A DNA stretch of 58,627 nt, taken from an uncultured Ruminococcus sp. Its GTDB lineage: Bacteria > Bacillota > Clostridia > Oscillospirales > Ruminococcaceae. Below, in pieces: positions 25,522-34,865 of this stretch; within the stretch, counting starts at the first letter, position 1, and the number at the start of each line of letters is the position of its first letter. Location: contig CAJTOG010000007.1 of assembly GCA_910577575.1 (NCBI GenBank), positions 1 through 58,627 on the forward strand. Reading direction: 5' to 3'. Under the pieces are notes generated by a model. The model worked only from the letters and a program-made list of their open reading frames with translations, was not told the DNA's origin and did not search any database. The position numbers and the translations under genes were made by a program.

Positions 25522-26994
25522 ATGCGTAAAAGTTGTATAATTTTTCATATTTCAAGTCTTCCGTCCGAATACGGTATAGGAAAAATGGGAAGGCACGCAT
25601 TTGAATTTGTGGATTTTCTGAAAAATTCAGGAGTAAAATGCTGGCAGATTCTGCCTCTTTCCCCAACAAGCTATGGTGATTCACCATATCAGTCATTCTC
25701 AGTAAATGCAGGAAATCCTTATTTCATTGATTTTGAAATACTTGAGGGTGATGGTCTGCTGAAACGTGAGGAATATTCTGATATTGTCTGGGAAAGCAAT
25801 TCAAAAAAAGTAGACTACAGTATAATATACAACAATTGTTTTGATGTTCTTCGCATTGCCTACTCAAGATTCAGGGCTTCAAAATTTCCGGCATACAAGA
25901 AATTCTGTGATGCGAATGTTTCATGGCTTGAGGAATATGCGATGTTTATGGCACTGAAGTTCAAGAATGGCGGTAAAGCATGGTATGAGTGGGAAAATGA
26001 TATTTCAATGCATAAGTTTAAAGCAATTTCTGATGTAAAAAAAGAGCTTAAAAAAGAAATAGGATTTTTCAAATTCATTCAATTTGAATTTAATCGTCAG
26101 TGGACTGCTCTGAAATCATATACAAATGAAAATGATATTGAGATTGTCGGAGATATTCCGATTTACTGTGCTCTTGACAGCGTTGAGGCATGGTGTGAGC
26201 CTAAACTTTTCTGGTTTGACAAAAAACGTCGTCCGGTACGAGTTGCAGGCTGTCCGCCGGATGATTTTTCGCCTACGGGTCAGCTCTGGGGAAATCCTCT
26301 CTATGACTGGGAATATCATAAAAAAACAGGGTATAAATGGTGGATTGACCGTATTTCTTCTGCAACAAAGCTTTATGACATTGTACGCATAGACCATTTC
26401 CGTGGATTTGAAAGTTACTATACTATTCCTTACGGTAATGAGGATGCTACAGTCGGTGAGTGGAAAAAAGGACCTAATTATGAAATTTTCCGGCTTGCTG
26501 AAGAAAAGCTTGGCAAACTTAATATTATTGCTGAAGACTTGGGATTTATTACTCCGGAAGTCCGTGAAATGCTTGATAATTGCGGGTACCCCGGAATGAA
26601 AGTTTTGCAGTTCGGATTCGATGACGGAGAAAATGAAAATCTTCCGCATAATTTCACAACTACAAACTGCTTTGCATATACTGGTACTCATGATAACGAA
26701 ACACTTAATGGCTGGATTGAAACATTGGATAAGAAGTCACTTAAATTTGCAAAAAAATATCTGAATGTGAAGAAAAAGTCTGATATACCAATGGCAGTGG
26801 TACGTGCAGCATGGTCAAGTGTTGCAGAAGTTGCAGTTGCTCAGATGCAGGACTTTCTTGACAGTCCGGCGGATGCACGTATGAATACTCCTTCAACTTT
26901 GGGCAATAATTGGCAGTTCCGTGCAAATAAATCTGATTTTACAGAAGAACTTGCTAAAAAAATCCGTAAACTTAATAAGCTATATAATAGATAA
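25522..26994 (+). CDS. malQ: 4-alpha-glucanotransferase (amylomaltase)
   Basis: Transfers alpha-1,4-glucan segments between maltodextrins in the cytoplasm. 490 residues, GH77 length. Family landmarks: SLPSEYGIGKMG, QILPLSPTSYGDSPYQS, the FSPTGQLWGNPLYDW block, the catalytic-nucleophile region VRIDHFRGFESYY, acid/base region IIAEDLGFITPEV and GTHDNETLNGW. GAAAGGAG precedes ATG 25522. glgP follows by 26 bp, so the pair forms a maltodextrin utilisation operon: MalQ lengthens short dextrins and GlgP releases glucose-1-phosphate. Confidence 0.95.
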   Translation: MRKSCIIFHISSLPSEYGIGKMGRHAFEFVDFLKNSGVKCWQILPLSPTSYGDSPYQSFSVNAGNPYFIDFEILEGDGLLKREEYSDIVWESNSKKVDYSIIYNNCFDVLRIAYSRFRASKFPAYKKFCDANVSWLEEYAMFMALKFKNGGKAWYEWENDISMHKFKAISDVKKELKKEIGFFKFIQFEFNRQWTALKSYTNENDIEIVGDIPIYCALDSVEAWCEPKLFWFDKKRRPVRVAGCPPDDFSPTGQLWGNPLYDWEYHKKTGYKWWIDRISSATKLYDIVRIDHFRGFESYYTIPYGNEDATVGEWKKGPNYEIFRLAEEKLGKLNIIAEDLGFITPEVREMLDNCGYPGMKVLQFGFDDGENENLPHNFTTTNCFAYTGTHDNETLNGWIETLDKKSLKFAKKYLNVKKKSDIPMAVVRAAWSSVAEVAVAQMQDFLDSPADARMNTPSTLGNNWQFRANKSDFTEELAKKIRKLNKLYNR

Positions 26995-27020
26995 TTAAAA
27001 TAAATTTGGAGGGAAAACCA

Positions 27021-29366
27021 ATGGATAAGAATATCTTTACTGAAAAATTTACTTCAAAACTTCCGAAGAACATTAAGACTGCAACTCCGCAGCAGCTTCA
27101 TAATGCTCTTGGTGAGACAGTTATGGAGCTTTATTCTGATAACTGGAATAAAAGTCGTCAGGAGCATCTCAGTAAAAGACGTGCGGCATATCTCTCAATG
27201 GAATTTTTAGTAGGACGTGCTGTATATAATAATCTTTTATGTCTTGGAATCTATGATGAAGTAAATTCTGTTTTTAATGAACTTGGGCTCAATCTTGCTG
27301 ATTTGGAAGTGATTGAGGATGCAGCACTCGGAAACGGCGGTCTTGGTAGACTTGCAGCCTGTTTTCTTGACAGTGCGGCTTCACTGAATCTTCCGCTTGA
27401 CGGCTATGGAATCCGCTACAAATATGGACTTTTCAAACAGTCAATTGTTGATGGTTTTCAAAAGGAAAATATTGATGACTGGACAAAATACGGTGATTGC
27501 TGGTCAAAGAGATGCGATGAGGATACTGTTCTGGTATGTTTCAACGGACAGACGGTTAAGGCTGTACCTTATGATATGCCGATTTTCGGATGTAAAACTG
27601 AAAATGTCGGTACTCTCCGTCTGTGGCAGTCCGAACCGGTTAAAGAATTTGATTTTGATACTTTCAATCGCCAGAATTACCTTGAGGCATCAAAAGAACA
27701 GATTTTTGCAGAGGATATTTCACGTGTACTCTATCCGAATGATGACACAAACGAGGGTAAAAAACTTCGCCTGAAACAGCAGTATTTTTTCAGTTGTGCA
27801 TCACTTACGGATATCATAAAAAAACACAAAGCCCGCTATGGTACTCTTGATAATCTGGCAGACTATATTTCTATACAACTGAACGATACTCATCCGGTAA
27901 TTTCAATTCCTGAACTTATCCGTCAGCTTATTGACAATGAGGGATATACTTTTGCTAAGGCTCTTGAAATCGCTAAAAAAGTATTCAACTATACAAATCA
28001 TACTGTTATGCAAGAAGCACTTGAAAAATGGTGGATAGGTCTTGTTGAGGAGCTTCTCCCGAGAATTTATGAGATAATTATACAGATTAATGAAGAACTT
28101 ATTGCTGAAATGTATGCAAATGGTATACAGAAGGATAAAATTAACCGTATAAAGATTATAAAGGGGGAACTGATTCATATGGCTGATATGGCGTGCTATG
28201 CGTCAAGTCACATAAATGGTGTTGCGGAGATTCATACCCAGATTCTGAAAGATACTGTTCTTTCTGACTGGTACAGCATTTATCCTGAGCGTTTCCGCAA
28301 TGAAACCAACGGAATAACTCAGAGACGCTGGCTTGCACTGTGCAATATGGAACTTTCTTCACTTATAACTGAACTTCTTGGCGATGACAGCTGGATAACC
28401 AATCTGGATAGGCTTAAGGAACTTGCAAAGTATGCTGATGATGAAAATATAATCAACAGATTTATTCAGATTAAGCAGGATAAGAAAAATCAGCTTGCCG
28501 GTTTTATAAAAGAGCGTGATGGTATTGAAATTAATCCGGAATCAATTTATGATATTCAGATTAAACGCCTTCATGAATATAAAAGACAGCTTCTTAATGC
28601 ATTTTCAATTCTCTGGATTTACAATGGCATAAAGGACGGAAGTATTAAGAACTTCACTCCTGCAACATTTATTTTCGGTGCTAAATCTGCACCGGGTTAT
28701 CGCCGTGCGAAAGCAATAATCAAGTATATTAATGAAATTGGCAGAGTTGTTTCAAGTGACCCTGAAACAAGAGATTTGCTTAAAGTTGTTTTCGTTCAGA
28801 ACTATAATGTTTCATATGCTGAAAAGCTTGTTGCTGCTGCTGATATTTCTGAACAGATTTCTACAGCAGGTACGGAAGCAAGCGGTACCGGCAATATGAA
28901 GCTTATGCTGAACGGTGCGGTAACTCTTGGCACATATGACGGTGCAAATATTGAGATTGTGCAGGAAGCCGGAGAAGAAAATAATTATATATTCGGTGCA
29001 CGTGTTGAGGAACTTGAAAAAATTATTCCTGAATATGAAAGTAGAAGAACTTTTGCTGAAAATTCGAAAATCAAGGCAGTTGTATCATCCCTTATTGATG
29101 GCACTGTATCTGACGGCGGTTCAGGTGATTTCCGTGAGCTTTACACATCGCTTCTTGACGGTGCAAGCTGGCATACTCCTGACAATTATTATCTGTTGGG
29201 CGATTTGGAAAGCTATGTTGAAGCCAAACTTAAATCAAATGCTGATTATGGTACAAATCGAATGGAATTTGCTAAAAAACAGTGGCTGAATATGTGCAAT
29301 GCGGGAAAATTCAGTTCTGACAGAACAATTGCCGACTATGCTGAAAATATCTGGAATATCAAATAA
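27021..29366 (+). CDS. glgP: Glycogen/maltodextrin phosphorylase
   Basis: Pyridoxal-phosphate enzyme (GT35) that releases glucose-1-phosphate from alpha-glucans. 781 residues. Motifs: RAAYLSMEFLVGR, ALGNGGLGRLAACFLDS, SIQLNDTHP, NGITQRRW, KRLHEYKRQLLN and the PLP-lysine region EASGTGNMKLMLNGAVTLGT. An in-frame TTG at 27006 lies in the ribosome binding site GGAGGG; ATG 27021 (MDKN) is chosen. It follows malQ directly and ends in a strong terminator. Confidence 0.95.
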   Translation: MDKNIFTEKFTSKLPKNIKTATPQQLHNALGETVMELYSDNWNKSRQEHLSKRRAAYLSMEFLVGRAVYNNLLCLGIYDEVNSVFNELGLNLADLEVIEDAALGNGGLGRLAACFLDSAASLNLPLDGYGIRYKYGLFKQSIVDGFQKENIDDWTKYGDCWSKRCDEDTVLVCFNGQTVKAVPYDMPIFGCKTENVGTLRLWQSEPVKEFDFDTFNRQNYLEASKEQIFAEDISRVLYPNDDTNEGKKLRLKQQYFFSCASLTDIIKKHKARYGTLDNLADYISIQLNDTHPVISIPELIRQLIDNEGYTFAKALEIAKKVFNYTNHTVMQEALEKWWIGLVEELLPRIYEIIIQINEELIAEMYANGIQKDKINRIKIIKGELIHMADMACYASSHINGVAEIHTQILKDTVLSDWYSIYPERFRNETNGITQRRWLALCNMELSSLITELLGDDSWITNLDRLKELAKYADDENIINRFIQIKQDKKNQLAGFIKERDGIEINPESIYDIQIKRLHEYKRQLLNAFSILWIYNGIKDGSIKNFTPATFIFGAKSAPGYRRAKAIIKYINEIGRVVSSDPETRDLLKVVFVQNYNVSYAEKLVAAADISEQISTAGTEASGTGNMKLMLNGAVTLGTYDGANIEIVQEAGEENNYIFGARVEELEKIIPEYESRRTFAENSKIKAVVSSLIDGTVSDGGSGDFRELYTSLLDGASWHTPDNYYLLGDLESYVEAKLKSNADYGTNRMEFAKKQWLNMCNAGKFSSDRTIADYAENIWNIK

Positions 29367-29374
29367 GAAAGTTG

Positions 29375-29415
29375 AACCGCATACAGAATAACTATTCTGT
29401 ATGCGGTTTATTTTG
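29375..29415 (+). terminator. Strong intrinsic terminator of malQ-glgP
   Basis: AACCGCATACAGAATA (29375-29390) pairs perfectly with TATTCTGTATGCGGTT (29393-29408) and is followed by TTATTTT. The stem also serves the converging VanZ gene. Confidence 0.92.
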
Positions 29416-29421
29416 TATCTG

Positions 29422-30042
29422 TTAAAATTTATAGAGAAGTTTTGCAATGCCTATTTCATTAAATAACAGAAATCGGCTGATGAAAATTATTGCGATAAAT
29501 ATATACGGTTCGATATAGAAAGAAGTCTTATACTTGAACTTTGTAATTCTGATGAATAATTTATATAGGATAAAGCCAATAAAAGCACCTAACGTGTTAA
29601 GAATTAAATCATCAATATCTGTCCGCCTGTTATTCAATAATTGACTGGTTTCAATCAACACGGAAAATAAAAAACCATTAGTTAATATATAAATAATATT
29701 GATTTTTTGTTTATGGATAAGCGGAATTAAAAAACCGAATGGAACAAATAATAAAATATTTTGCAAGTAGGCAGTAATATCAATATCATTTGAGAAGGGA
29801 ACAAAATTTAATTGTTCTTGTTTTAGTTCTAATTCATATAAAAATCCATCATATAGAGTTCCCGTACCTGTAAAATGGAATACTGCAATTATATAAATTG
29901 AAAAAACTGCTGCTATGCCATAATAAACTTTTGAAATATGTATTTCCTGTTTTTTATTCTTATAATGAAGAAATATCATAGTTATCATAAACGGAATAAA
30001 TGACGCTGAAAATTCATAGGCTGTTATAATTAGGTTTTCCAT
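29422..30042 (-). CDS. VanZ family membrane protein
   Basis: 206 residues with about five or six helices. The NILLFVPFGFLIPL segment, then TSQLLNNRRTDIDDLILNTL and GAFIGFILY are the typical VanZ-like pattern. VanZ of enterococci gives low-level teicoplanin resistance; most homologues, including this isolated one, have unknown roles at the cell envelope. No vanA-type genes are nearby, so resistance should not be inferred. A TTGACT-17-TATAAT promoter at 30072-30100 and an AAAGGAG site serve it. Confidence 0.85.
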   Translation of the reverse strand: MENLIITAYEFSASFIPFMITMIFLHYKNKKQEIHISKVYYGIAAVFSIYIIAVFHFTGTGTLYDGFLYELELKQEQLNFVPFSNDIDITAYLQNILLFVPFGFLIPLIHKQKINIIYILTNGFLFSVLIETSQLLNNRRTDIDDLILNTLGAFIGFILYKLFIRITKFKYKTSFYIEPYIFIAIIFISRFLLFNEIGIAKLLYKF

Positions 30043-30071
30043 ATAAATTTCTCCTTTTTATTGTTTATTTA

Positions 30072-30100
30072 ATTATACTGTAAGTTATTAAAGAAGTCAA
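30072..30100 (-). promoter_or_regulatory. Promoter of the VanZ gene
   Basis: TTGACT (30095-30100), 17 bases, TATAAT (30072-30077) on the minus strand. Confidence 0.8.
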
Positions 30101-30130
30101 TTTTATTTTATAATTTTAAGATAAGTTTAA

Positions 30131-30177
30131 GAAAAAATATGGCGTTATTTATTATTTTAATAAATAACACCATATTT
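30131..30177 (-). terminator. Terminator of the BIG2/dockerin gene
   Basis: On the minus strand AATATGGTGTTATTTATTA pairs with TAATAAATAACGCCATATT and TTTTCTT follows. It is long but AU-rich. Confidence 0.75.
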
Positions 30178-30191
30178 AAGATTTTGTTTGA

Positions 30192-32324
30192 TTATTCTGT
30201 AACAATTCCGTCTAAGCTGTAGAAAGCATTGTATATATTCTCATTCACTGTCTTTGCGTAACGTGGGTCGGAACAGAGTTTATAAGTACCGATTTCAATA
30301 CGCTGATTGGTGCTGAGATTGGTAAGATAGGAAGTTACAGTGAAGTTTGAAGTTTCAGCATTGAGGCGTGTAGTTACTGAATCCGTTTCGGGTACAATAA
30401 GAACAGGTGAAGATAAAGTAGTAATTTTTCCGTTTGCATCAGTGATTGTATAATCAACTACATATTTTCCGGATGCATTTTTGGGAAACGGTGTATAGAG
30501 TGCAACATTTTTGTTGTCTGACTGTTCCTGTGAAAGACAGGAGAAAAGTGCTGATTCCCACGGATCGGGTTTTTCAGCTTCGGATGTGGCAACTACCTTG
30601 ACAGCTATTTCAGCCTTGACGCTCGGATTATCTTCGCTGTAAACAGTTACAGTACATTCACCGATATTTTTTCCCAGTATCCAGCCAAATTCGTCAACAG
30701 TTGCTATATTTTCATCGGAGCTTTTCCAGATTTCGTTTTTGTTCGTTGCTGTCGAAGGAAGCATAGTAACCCATGAAAGGTCTTTATATCCAATACCCAC
30801 AGTCATTTCGTATTTTGAAAGATGAATTTCTGTAACTTTATTTGAATTGGTAACAGTTACATTTATATCCGCTTTGACATCAGGATTGTCTTCGCTTTTT
30901 ACAGTGATAATACATACACCCTCTTTAAGTGCTGTAATACCCCCTTGACTGTCAACAACAGCAATACTTTCATCAGAGCTTTTCCAAATTTCATTTTTAT
31001 TTGTTGCATTTTCCGGAAGCATTGTTATATAAGCGATTTTGTATTCACCTATTGTCATTTTAATGTCATTTTCTTTCGCCTTGATTTCATTGACTTTTAT
31101 TGTACTATTTGCAGTAGTTGTAGTAGCGGATGTTGTGACCGATGTAGTTGTGGAAGTTGAGGTCATAATGGTAGTTGATGTAGCAGTTGTTGTTACAGGA
31201 GGTTCGTTTTCATATACAATAACTTCAATCTGTGCGGATACAGCCGGATTAGCTGCACTTTTTACAGTTATTGTACAAGTGCCTGCATTTTTACCGAATA
31301 CCCATCCTTCGTTGTCAACAACAGCAATATTTTCATCGGAGCTTGTCCATATTTCCGATTTGTCCTTGGCGGTTGAAGGAAGCATGGTAACATTTGCTGA
31401 AAGTTCACCGTAACCTTTTTGGAGTATAAATGATGTTCTGCTTAATTTTATGTCTTTTACTAATGATGTATCAGTAACTTTTACATTGATTTTTGCCGAA
31501 ACTTCAGGGTTATCTGCACTTTTAACAGTTATTGTACAATTTCCTTCGCTTTTACCGAATACCCATCCTTCATCGTCAACAATAGCAATATTTTCATCAG
31601 AGCTTGTCCATATTTCCGATTTGTTCTTGGCAGTTGAAGGAAGCATAGTGACATTTGCGGCAAGTGCTCCGTTTCCTACATTAAGATTGAGTTCAGTCTG
31701 ACTTATGCGTATTTCTGAAACTTTATCAGGATTTGTTGTAGTGGCAGTGGTTGATGATGATGTTGTTGTTGCAGATTCAGTGGTGTTTGATATAGTTCCG
31801 TTAGTAGTTGTTGATGTTGTTCCGGAATTACTGGAAATTTTGGTTTCTGATGTCTGTGTTGCAGAAGATGTTGTAGTGTTTACTGTTGTTACTGATGTTG
31901 TGGAAGTAGTTGACTGCGGAGGCTTTGGAGGATGCATATAATTAAGATATTCCTGCATATCAAGAATTTTTCCGCCTGTTGAAAGGTAAGAATAGTAAGC
32001 AAGTATTTCGGAAGCATCATTAGCGTCTATCCTGTTGTCTTTATTAATGTCAGCAGCAGATATTTGTTCATCAGTAAAAGTGTATTTTCCATCGGTAGAG
32101 AGGATAGAATATTCTGCCAGAACACATGAAGCATCAACAGCATTAACTATGCTGTCTCCAGTTATATCGCCAAGAGAATATGTTTTATCTGCATATAATG
32201 TCTGGATATTCATATTTGTTTCAGAAATTGAAATGGCATTTGTTTTAAAACTGGCTTGAATATTTACAGTACTTAAACCAAGTGTTGCTGCCATTACTGA
32301 AGCTGCAATTTTTTCTGTTTTCAT
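30192..32324 (-). CDS. Secreted N-terminal-dockerin protein with four BIG2 domains
   Basis: 710 residues. A signal peptide (to about residue 33) is followed by a type I dockerin (about 50-125: GDITGDSIVNAVDASCVLAEY and ADINKDNRIDANDASEILAYY) and a Ser/Thr-rich linker. Four bacterial Ig-like BIG2 repeats come next (about 205-375 and 410-580), each carrying TMLPSTA, then EIWxSSDExIAxVD and ITVKS or TVYS blocks; a second Thr-rich linker splits them into two pairs. A unique 120-residue C-terminal domain begins at about PDPWESALFSCLS. No catalytic domain is visible. It probably is a structural or adhesin-like cellulosome component with the unknown C-terminal domain as its working end. Promoter at 32393-32421, terminator at 30131-30177. 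Confidence 0.85.
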   Translation of the reverse strand: MKTEKIAASVMAATLGLSTVNIQASFKTNAISISETNMNIQTLYADKTYSLGDITGDSIVNAVDASCVLAEYSILSTDGKYTFTDEQISAADINKDNRIDANDASEILAYYSYLSTGGKILDMQEYLNYMHPPKPPQSTTSTTSVTTVNTTTSSATQTSETKISSNSGTTSTTTNGTISNTTESATTTSSSTTATTTNPDKVSEIRISQTELNLNVGNGALAANVTMLPSTAKNKSEIWTSSDENIAIVDDEGWVFGKSEGNCTITVKSADNPEVSAKINVKVTDTSLVKDIKLSRTSFILQKGYGELSANVTMLPSTAKDKSEIWTSSDENIAVVDNEGWVFGKNAGTCTITVKSAANPAVSAQIEVIVYENEPPVTTTATSTTIMTSTSTTTSVTTSATTTTANSTIKVNEIKAKENDIKMTIGEYKIAYITMLPENATNKNEIWKSSDESIAVVDSQGGITALKEGVCIITVKSEDNPDVKADINVTVTNSNKVTEIHLSKYEMTVGIGYKDLSWVTMLPSTATNKNEIWKSSDENIATVDEFGWILGKNIGECTVTVYSEDNPSVKAEIAVKVVATSEAEKPDPWESALFSCLSQEQSDNKNVALYTPFPKNASGKYVVDYTITDANGKITTLSSPVLIVPETDSVTTRLNAETSNFTVTSYLTNLSTNQRIEIGTYKLCSDPRYAKTVNENIYNAFYSLDGIVTE

Positions 32325-32355
32325 ATTTTCTCCTTCTGTATGTATATATTTTTTA

Positions 32356-32382
32356 TATAGGCAATCATATGTTTGCCTATAG
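32356..32382 (-). promoter_or_regulatory. 5'-UTR hairpin of the BIG2/dockerin gene
   Basis: ATAGGCAA and TTGCCTAT form an 8-bp stem around an 8-base loop in the short leader, about 35 bases before the start codon. It may stabilise the mRNA. Confidence 0.4.
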
Positions 32383-32392
32383 ATACTTATTT

Positions 32393-32421
32393 ATTATACA
32401 ACTTTTTCAGAAAAAAAGCAA
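32393..32421 (-). promoter_or_regulatory. Promoter of the BIG2/dockerin gene
   Basis: TTGCTT (32416-32421), 17 bases, TATAAT (32393-32398) on the minus strand. Confidence 0.7.
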
Positions 32422-32461
32422 GAATATTACATTGAAAGTAATAAAATTGGTAAAAAATAAC

Positions 32462-32526
32462 AAAAAAGATTGCTGATTTTAGCAATCTTTTTTAAATAGA
32501 GATAAGGGACGTTGTTTACGTCCCTT
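32462..32526 (-). terminator. Two tandem terminators after the 714-residue dockerin gene
   Basis: Stem 1, AAGGGACGT...ACGTCCCTT (32504-32526). Stem 2, AAAAAAGATTGCT with AGCAATCTTTTTT (32462-32493), is symmetrical and can act in both directions. Stem 1 and the bases before it are closely similar to the terminator behind the GH9 gene at 56848-56870. Confidence 0.88.
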
Positions 32527-32553
32527 AATACATCATATGAACAAAATTTTTAA

Positions 32554-34698
32554 TTATTTACCCATTGCAGTGTCAAGCTCTGATTTAGTCATAGGGAAAT
32601 CTGACTGTTTGATAAATCCTGCTTCAATTGCCTGAATAGCATTTGCGTCAGCACCTGTTACACCATCGCCGTTGTCAATAACGTCAGCATTGATTGACCC
32701 TTGTTCGGAAAGGGCGTATTCGTCTTGATTACCGAGAGCCTGAATAATAGCGGTTGCATCAGCAATTGTTACCTTGCCGTCGCAGTTTGCATCGCCCCAG
32801 AGTGATACTGTGACAGTAGGTTTTTCAGTGGTGGTAGTAGTTGTTGTTGTTAATTCGCTGGTAGTTGTCTGTGTTGTTGAAGTAGTGGTTTTTGTTGTTG
32901 AAGTGGTAGTTGTGTTTGTTGTTGAGGTAGTAGTTGTATTTGTTGTTGAAGTAGTTGTTGTTGTCGTCGGAGCATCAGCATAGTAGATTTCAATATTATC
33001 TACAGTTATTGAATCAGTTTCGCCATAATAGTATCCGATAAGAAGTTTTCCGTCTTTTGTATTGATTCCGTTTGGATGGGTTTTATCACCGGCAACAGAA
33101 GAAGGAACAATCCACATAATCTGAGCAGTATCGCCTGCATCAAGGATAGCGTAATTTCCGCTTTCCTGGAACCAATAATCAGAACTTATATTTTTCTCAA
33201 CTCCTGTTCCAACATTATAAATCAGTTTGCCGATATCGGATTTAGCTGAAATATCAAAGCGGATAGCATAGACGTCTTTTGTTTCGTCAACCCCTAAATC
33301 ACTATAGTCAATTTCAAGATTTTTCTGAGCGTCATTTCCTGTATGAGTTATAGTTTTGGCAACAGCATTTGAAACCGAATCTGTGTAAGGAACAGTGACT
33401 GTTTTTGTGTAAGTAAGAACTGCATTGGTTAGATTTACGCTTTCAACTTCTTCACCATCAACGTCATTGCCCCACCAGTATTGAAATGAAATAGTATCAT
33501 TTGAATTTTCTGTGAGGTGTGGCTGGACTTCTGCCGGAACTTCCCAGTAAGCTTCAATATATGAGCCTGCACCGAAAAGTTTGCCACCATTTCCGGGAGT
33601 AATTCCGAATTTAACCCCGGCTTCTTCAAGTGCACTTACGGAATTGTCACCTTCGAGACCTATATCATTATACCAATAGCTTGCACCTTCTTTGCCTTCG
33701 ATTCCTGCAATCTGTTTTGCGTATTCAGTATCAGCAGGTGAACCCTGTACAACATTTATTCCTCCGCCATAAACAAACTGGTCCATTTCAGTATCCGATT
33801 CAATTGTGCAGGTAATTGATTCAATGGTAACGCCTATCATATCAGAAAGGCCAAAATCCGAGAATTTAAATTTATGGCTGTTTATAGGCTTATCTGGATT
33901 AGAATCGGGGTTTGCAATGTAATAGTCTTCATCATAGCCTTTTGTAAGAACGATTTTTCCGAGAGCTTCACCGTCAATCTGTTTTGCTACTGTAGCAGAA
34001 ATGGTAGCAGTCCCGTCACCATTATCTTTAAAGCTCCAGTTTTTACCGTCTTCTGAATTGGTACCGTTTGTATGCTTGTTGTTATCAGGTATGATATTTT
34101 CATTTTCCCCCGGTTTTTGAGGAGGGTTATCGGGTTTAGGATTATCTGGATTTTCAACAGAGGTATTGTCATTATAAGAAAAACCATTGAAAGTAACAGT
34201 ATTTTCAACCATATCATTAATGGAATTATCCCAGTGAGCTGAATAATAGCATCTGAACTCAAAATTGCCATATTCTCCGTACTGAAGATTCAGCGATGAA
34301 ACGTCAATGGCAATCTTATTTGAACCCTTTTTAAGGTCAACGGCATACCCGCTTCCTTCTTTAGAATTGGTAGTCCATTTGTTGTCTTTGGTATGTTCCA
34401 TCCAGCCCTTGTCGGTGGTAATTCCTATACCGTATGAAAAAGAACCGCCGTATTCGGAATCAATGTTTACAACGATGGTTTTAAGCGGATTTTTTTCGCT
34501 GTAGGTTGAAGGAATATCGACTTTGATTGAGCTTGTGTCGTCCCATTCCTGACCGGCAGTTTTGTTGTTTAAAACAGATACAGTCGGTGCGAATACAGCA
34601 GATGCCGTTGTCATCATGTATGCAGGAACAGCAGAAGCCGTAATAACTGCACTCATAACAGCGGCCTGCATACGTTTGGTTAAATCATTTCTCTTCAT
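32554..34698 (-). CDS. Secreted dockerin protein with putative carbohydrate-binding modules
   Basis: 714 residues. Signal peptide to about residue 34, then three beta-rich modules (about 35-178, 215-430 and 440-585). Each is rich in aromatic residues and Asn/Asp and holds blocks such as YSAHWDN, SFQYWWGNDVDGEE and LLIGYYYGETD. A Thr-rich linker built on an 8-residue repeat (NTTTTSTT) follows, then a C-terminal type I dockerin (GDANCDGKVTIADATAIIQ and NADVIDNGDGVTGADANAI). The second module begins WSFKDNGDGTATISATV, as in modules found in other ruminococcal cellulosomal proteins. No glycoside hydrolase motif is seen, so a substrate-binding role like CttA is the best guess. The AAAGGAT ribosome binding site precedes ATG 34698. 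Confidence 0.83.
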   Translation of the reverse strand: MKRNDLTKRMQAAVMSAVITASAVPAYMMTTASAVFAPTVSVLNNKTAGQEWDDTSSIKVDIPSTYSEKNPLKTIVVNIDSEYGGSFSYGIGITTDKGWMEHTKDNKWTTNSKEGSGYAVDLKKGSNKIAIDVSSLNLQYGEYGNFEFRCYYSAHWDNSINDMVENTVTFNGFSYNDNTSVENPDNPKPDNPPQKPGENENIIPDNNKHTNGTNSEDGKNWSFKDNGDGTATISATVAKQIDGEALGKIVLTKGYDEDYYIANPDSNPDKPINSHKFKFSDFGLSDMIGVTIESITCTIESDTEMDQFVYGGGINVVQGSPADTEYAKQIAGIEGKEGASYWYNDIGLEGDNSVSALEEAGVKFGITPGNGGKLFGAGSYIEAYWEVPAEVQPHLTENSNDTISFQYWWGNDVDGEEVESVNLTNAVLTYTKTVTVPYTDSVSNAVAKTITHTGNDAQKNLEIDYSDLGVDETKDVYAIRFDISAKSDIGKLIYNVGTGVEKNISSDYWFQESGNYAILDAGDTAQIMWIVPSSVAGDKTHPNGINTKDGKLLIGYYYGETDSITVDNIEIYYADAPTTTTTTSTTNTTTTSTTNTTTTSTTKTTTSTTQTTTSELTTTTTTTTEKPTVTVSLWGDANCDGKVTIADATAIIQALGNQDEYALSEQGSINADVIDNGDGVTGADANAIQAIEAGFIKQSDFPMTKSELDTAMGK
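32830..32975. repeat. Thr-linker tandem repeat (24-bp unit)
   Basis: About 145 bp of triplet-like sequence that encodes the Thr-rich linker of the dockerin protein. A 24-bp unit (NTTTTSTT in protein) is repeated three times with few changes around 32890-32960. Such linkers are prone to length change. Confidence 0.7.
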
Positions 34699-34865
34699 AA
34701 TTGATTATCCTTTCGTAAAAATATAATGATTTTTTTACTTACTTTACCCTATATTTTATATTATATCACAAAAATATTTCTAAATTATTAACAAATTGTT
34801 AAACTTGCCAAAAAATCATCTAAATATTATACGAAAATTATGAAACAATTTGGTGAAATGGTATA

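Noticed and set aside
29422..30042. Glycopeptide resistance implied by VanZ
   Set aside because: No vanHAX or regulator genes are nearby, and VanZ homologues are common in susceptible Clostridia.
31039..31941. Val-rich ORFs opposite the BIG2/dockerin gene, and similar ones at 32774-32983
   Set aside because: They are the reverse complement of Thr-rich linkers and Ig-like repeats. No ribosome binding sites or independent motifs were seen.
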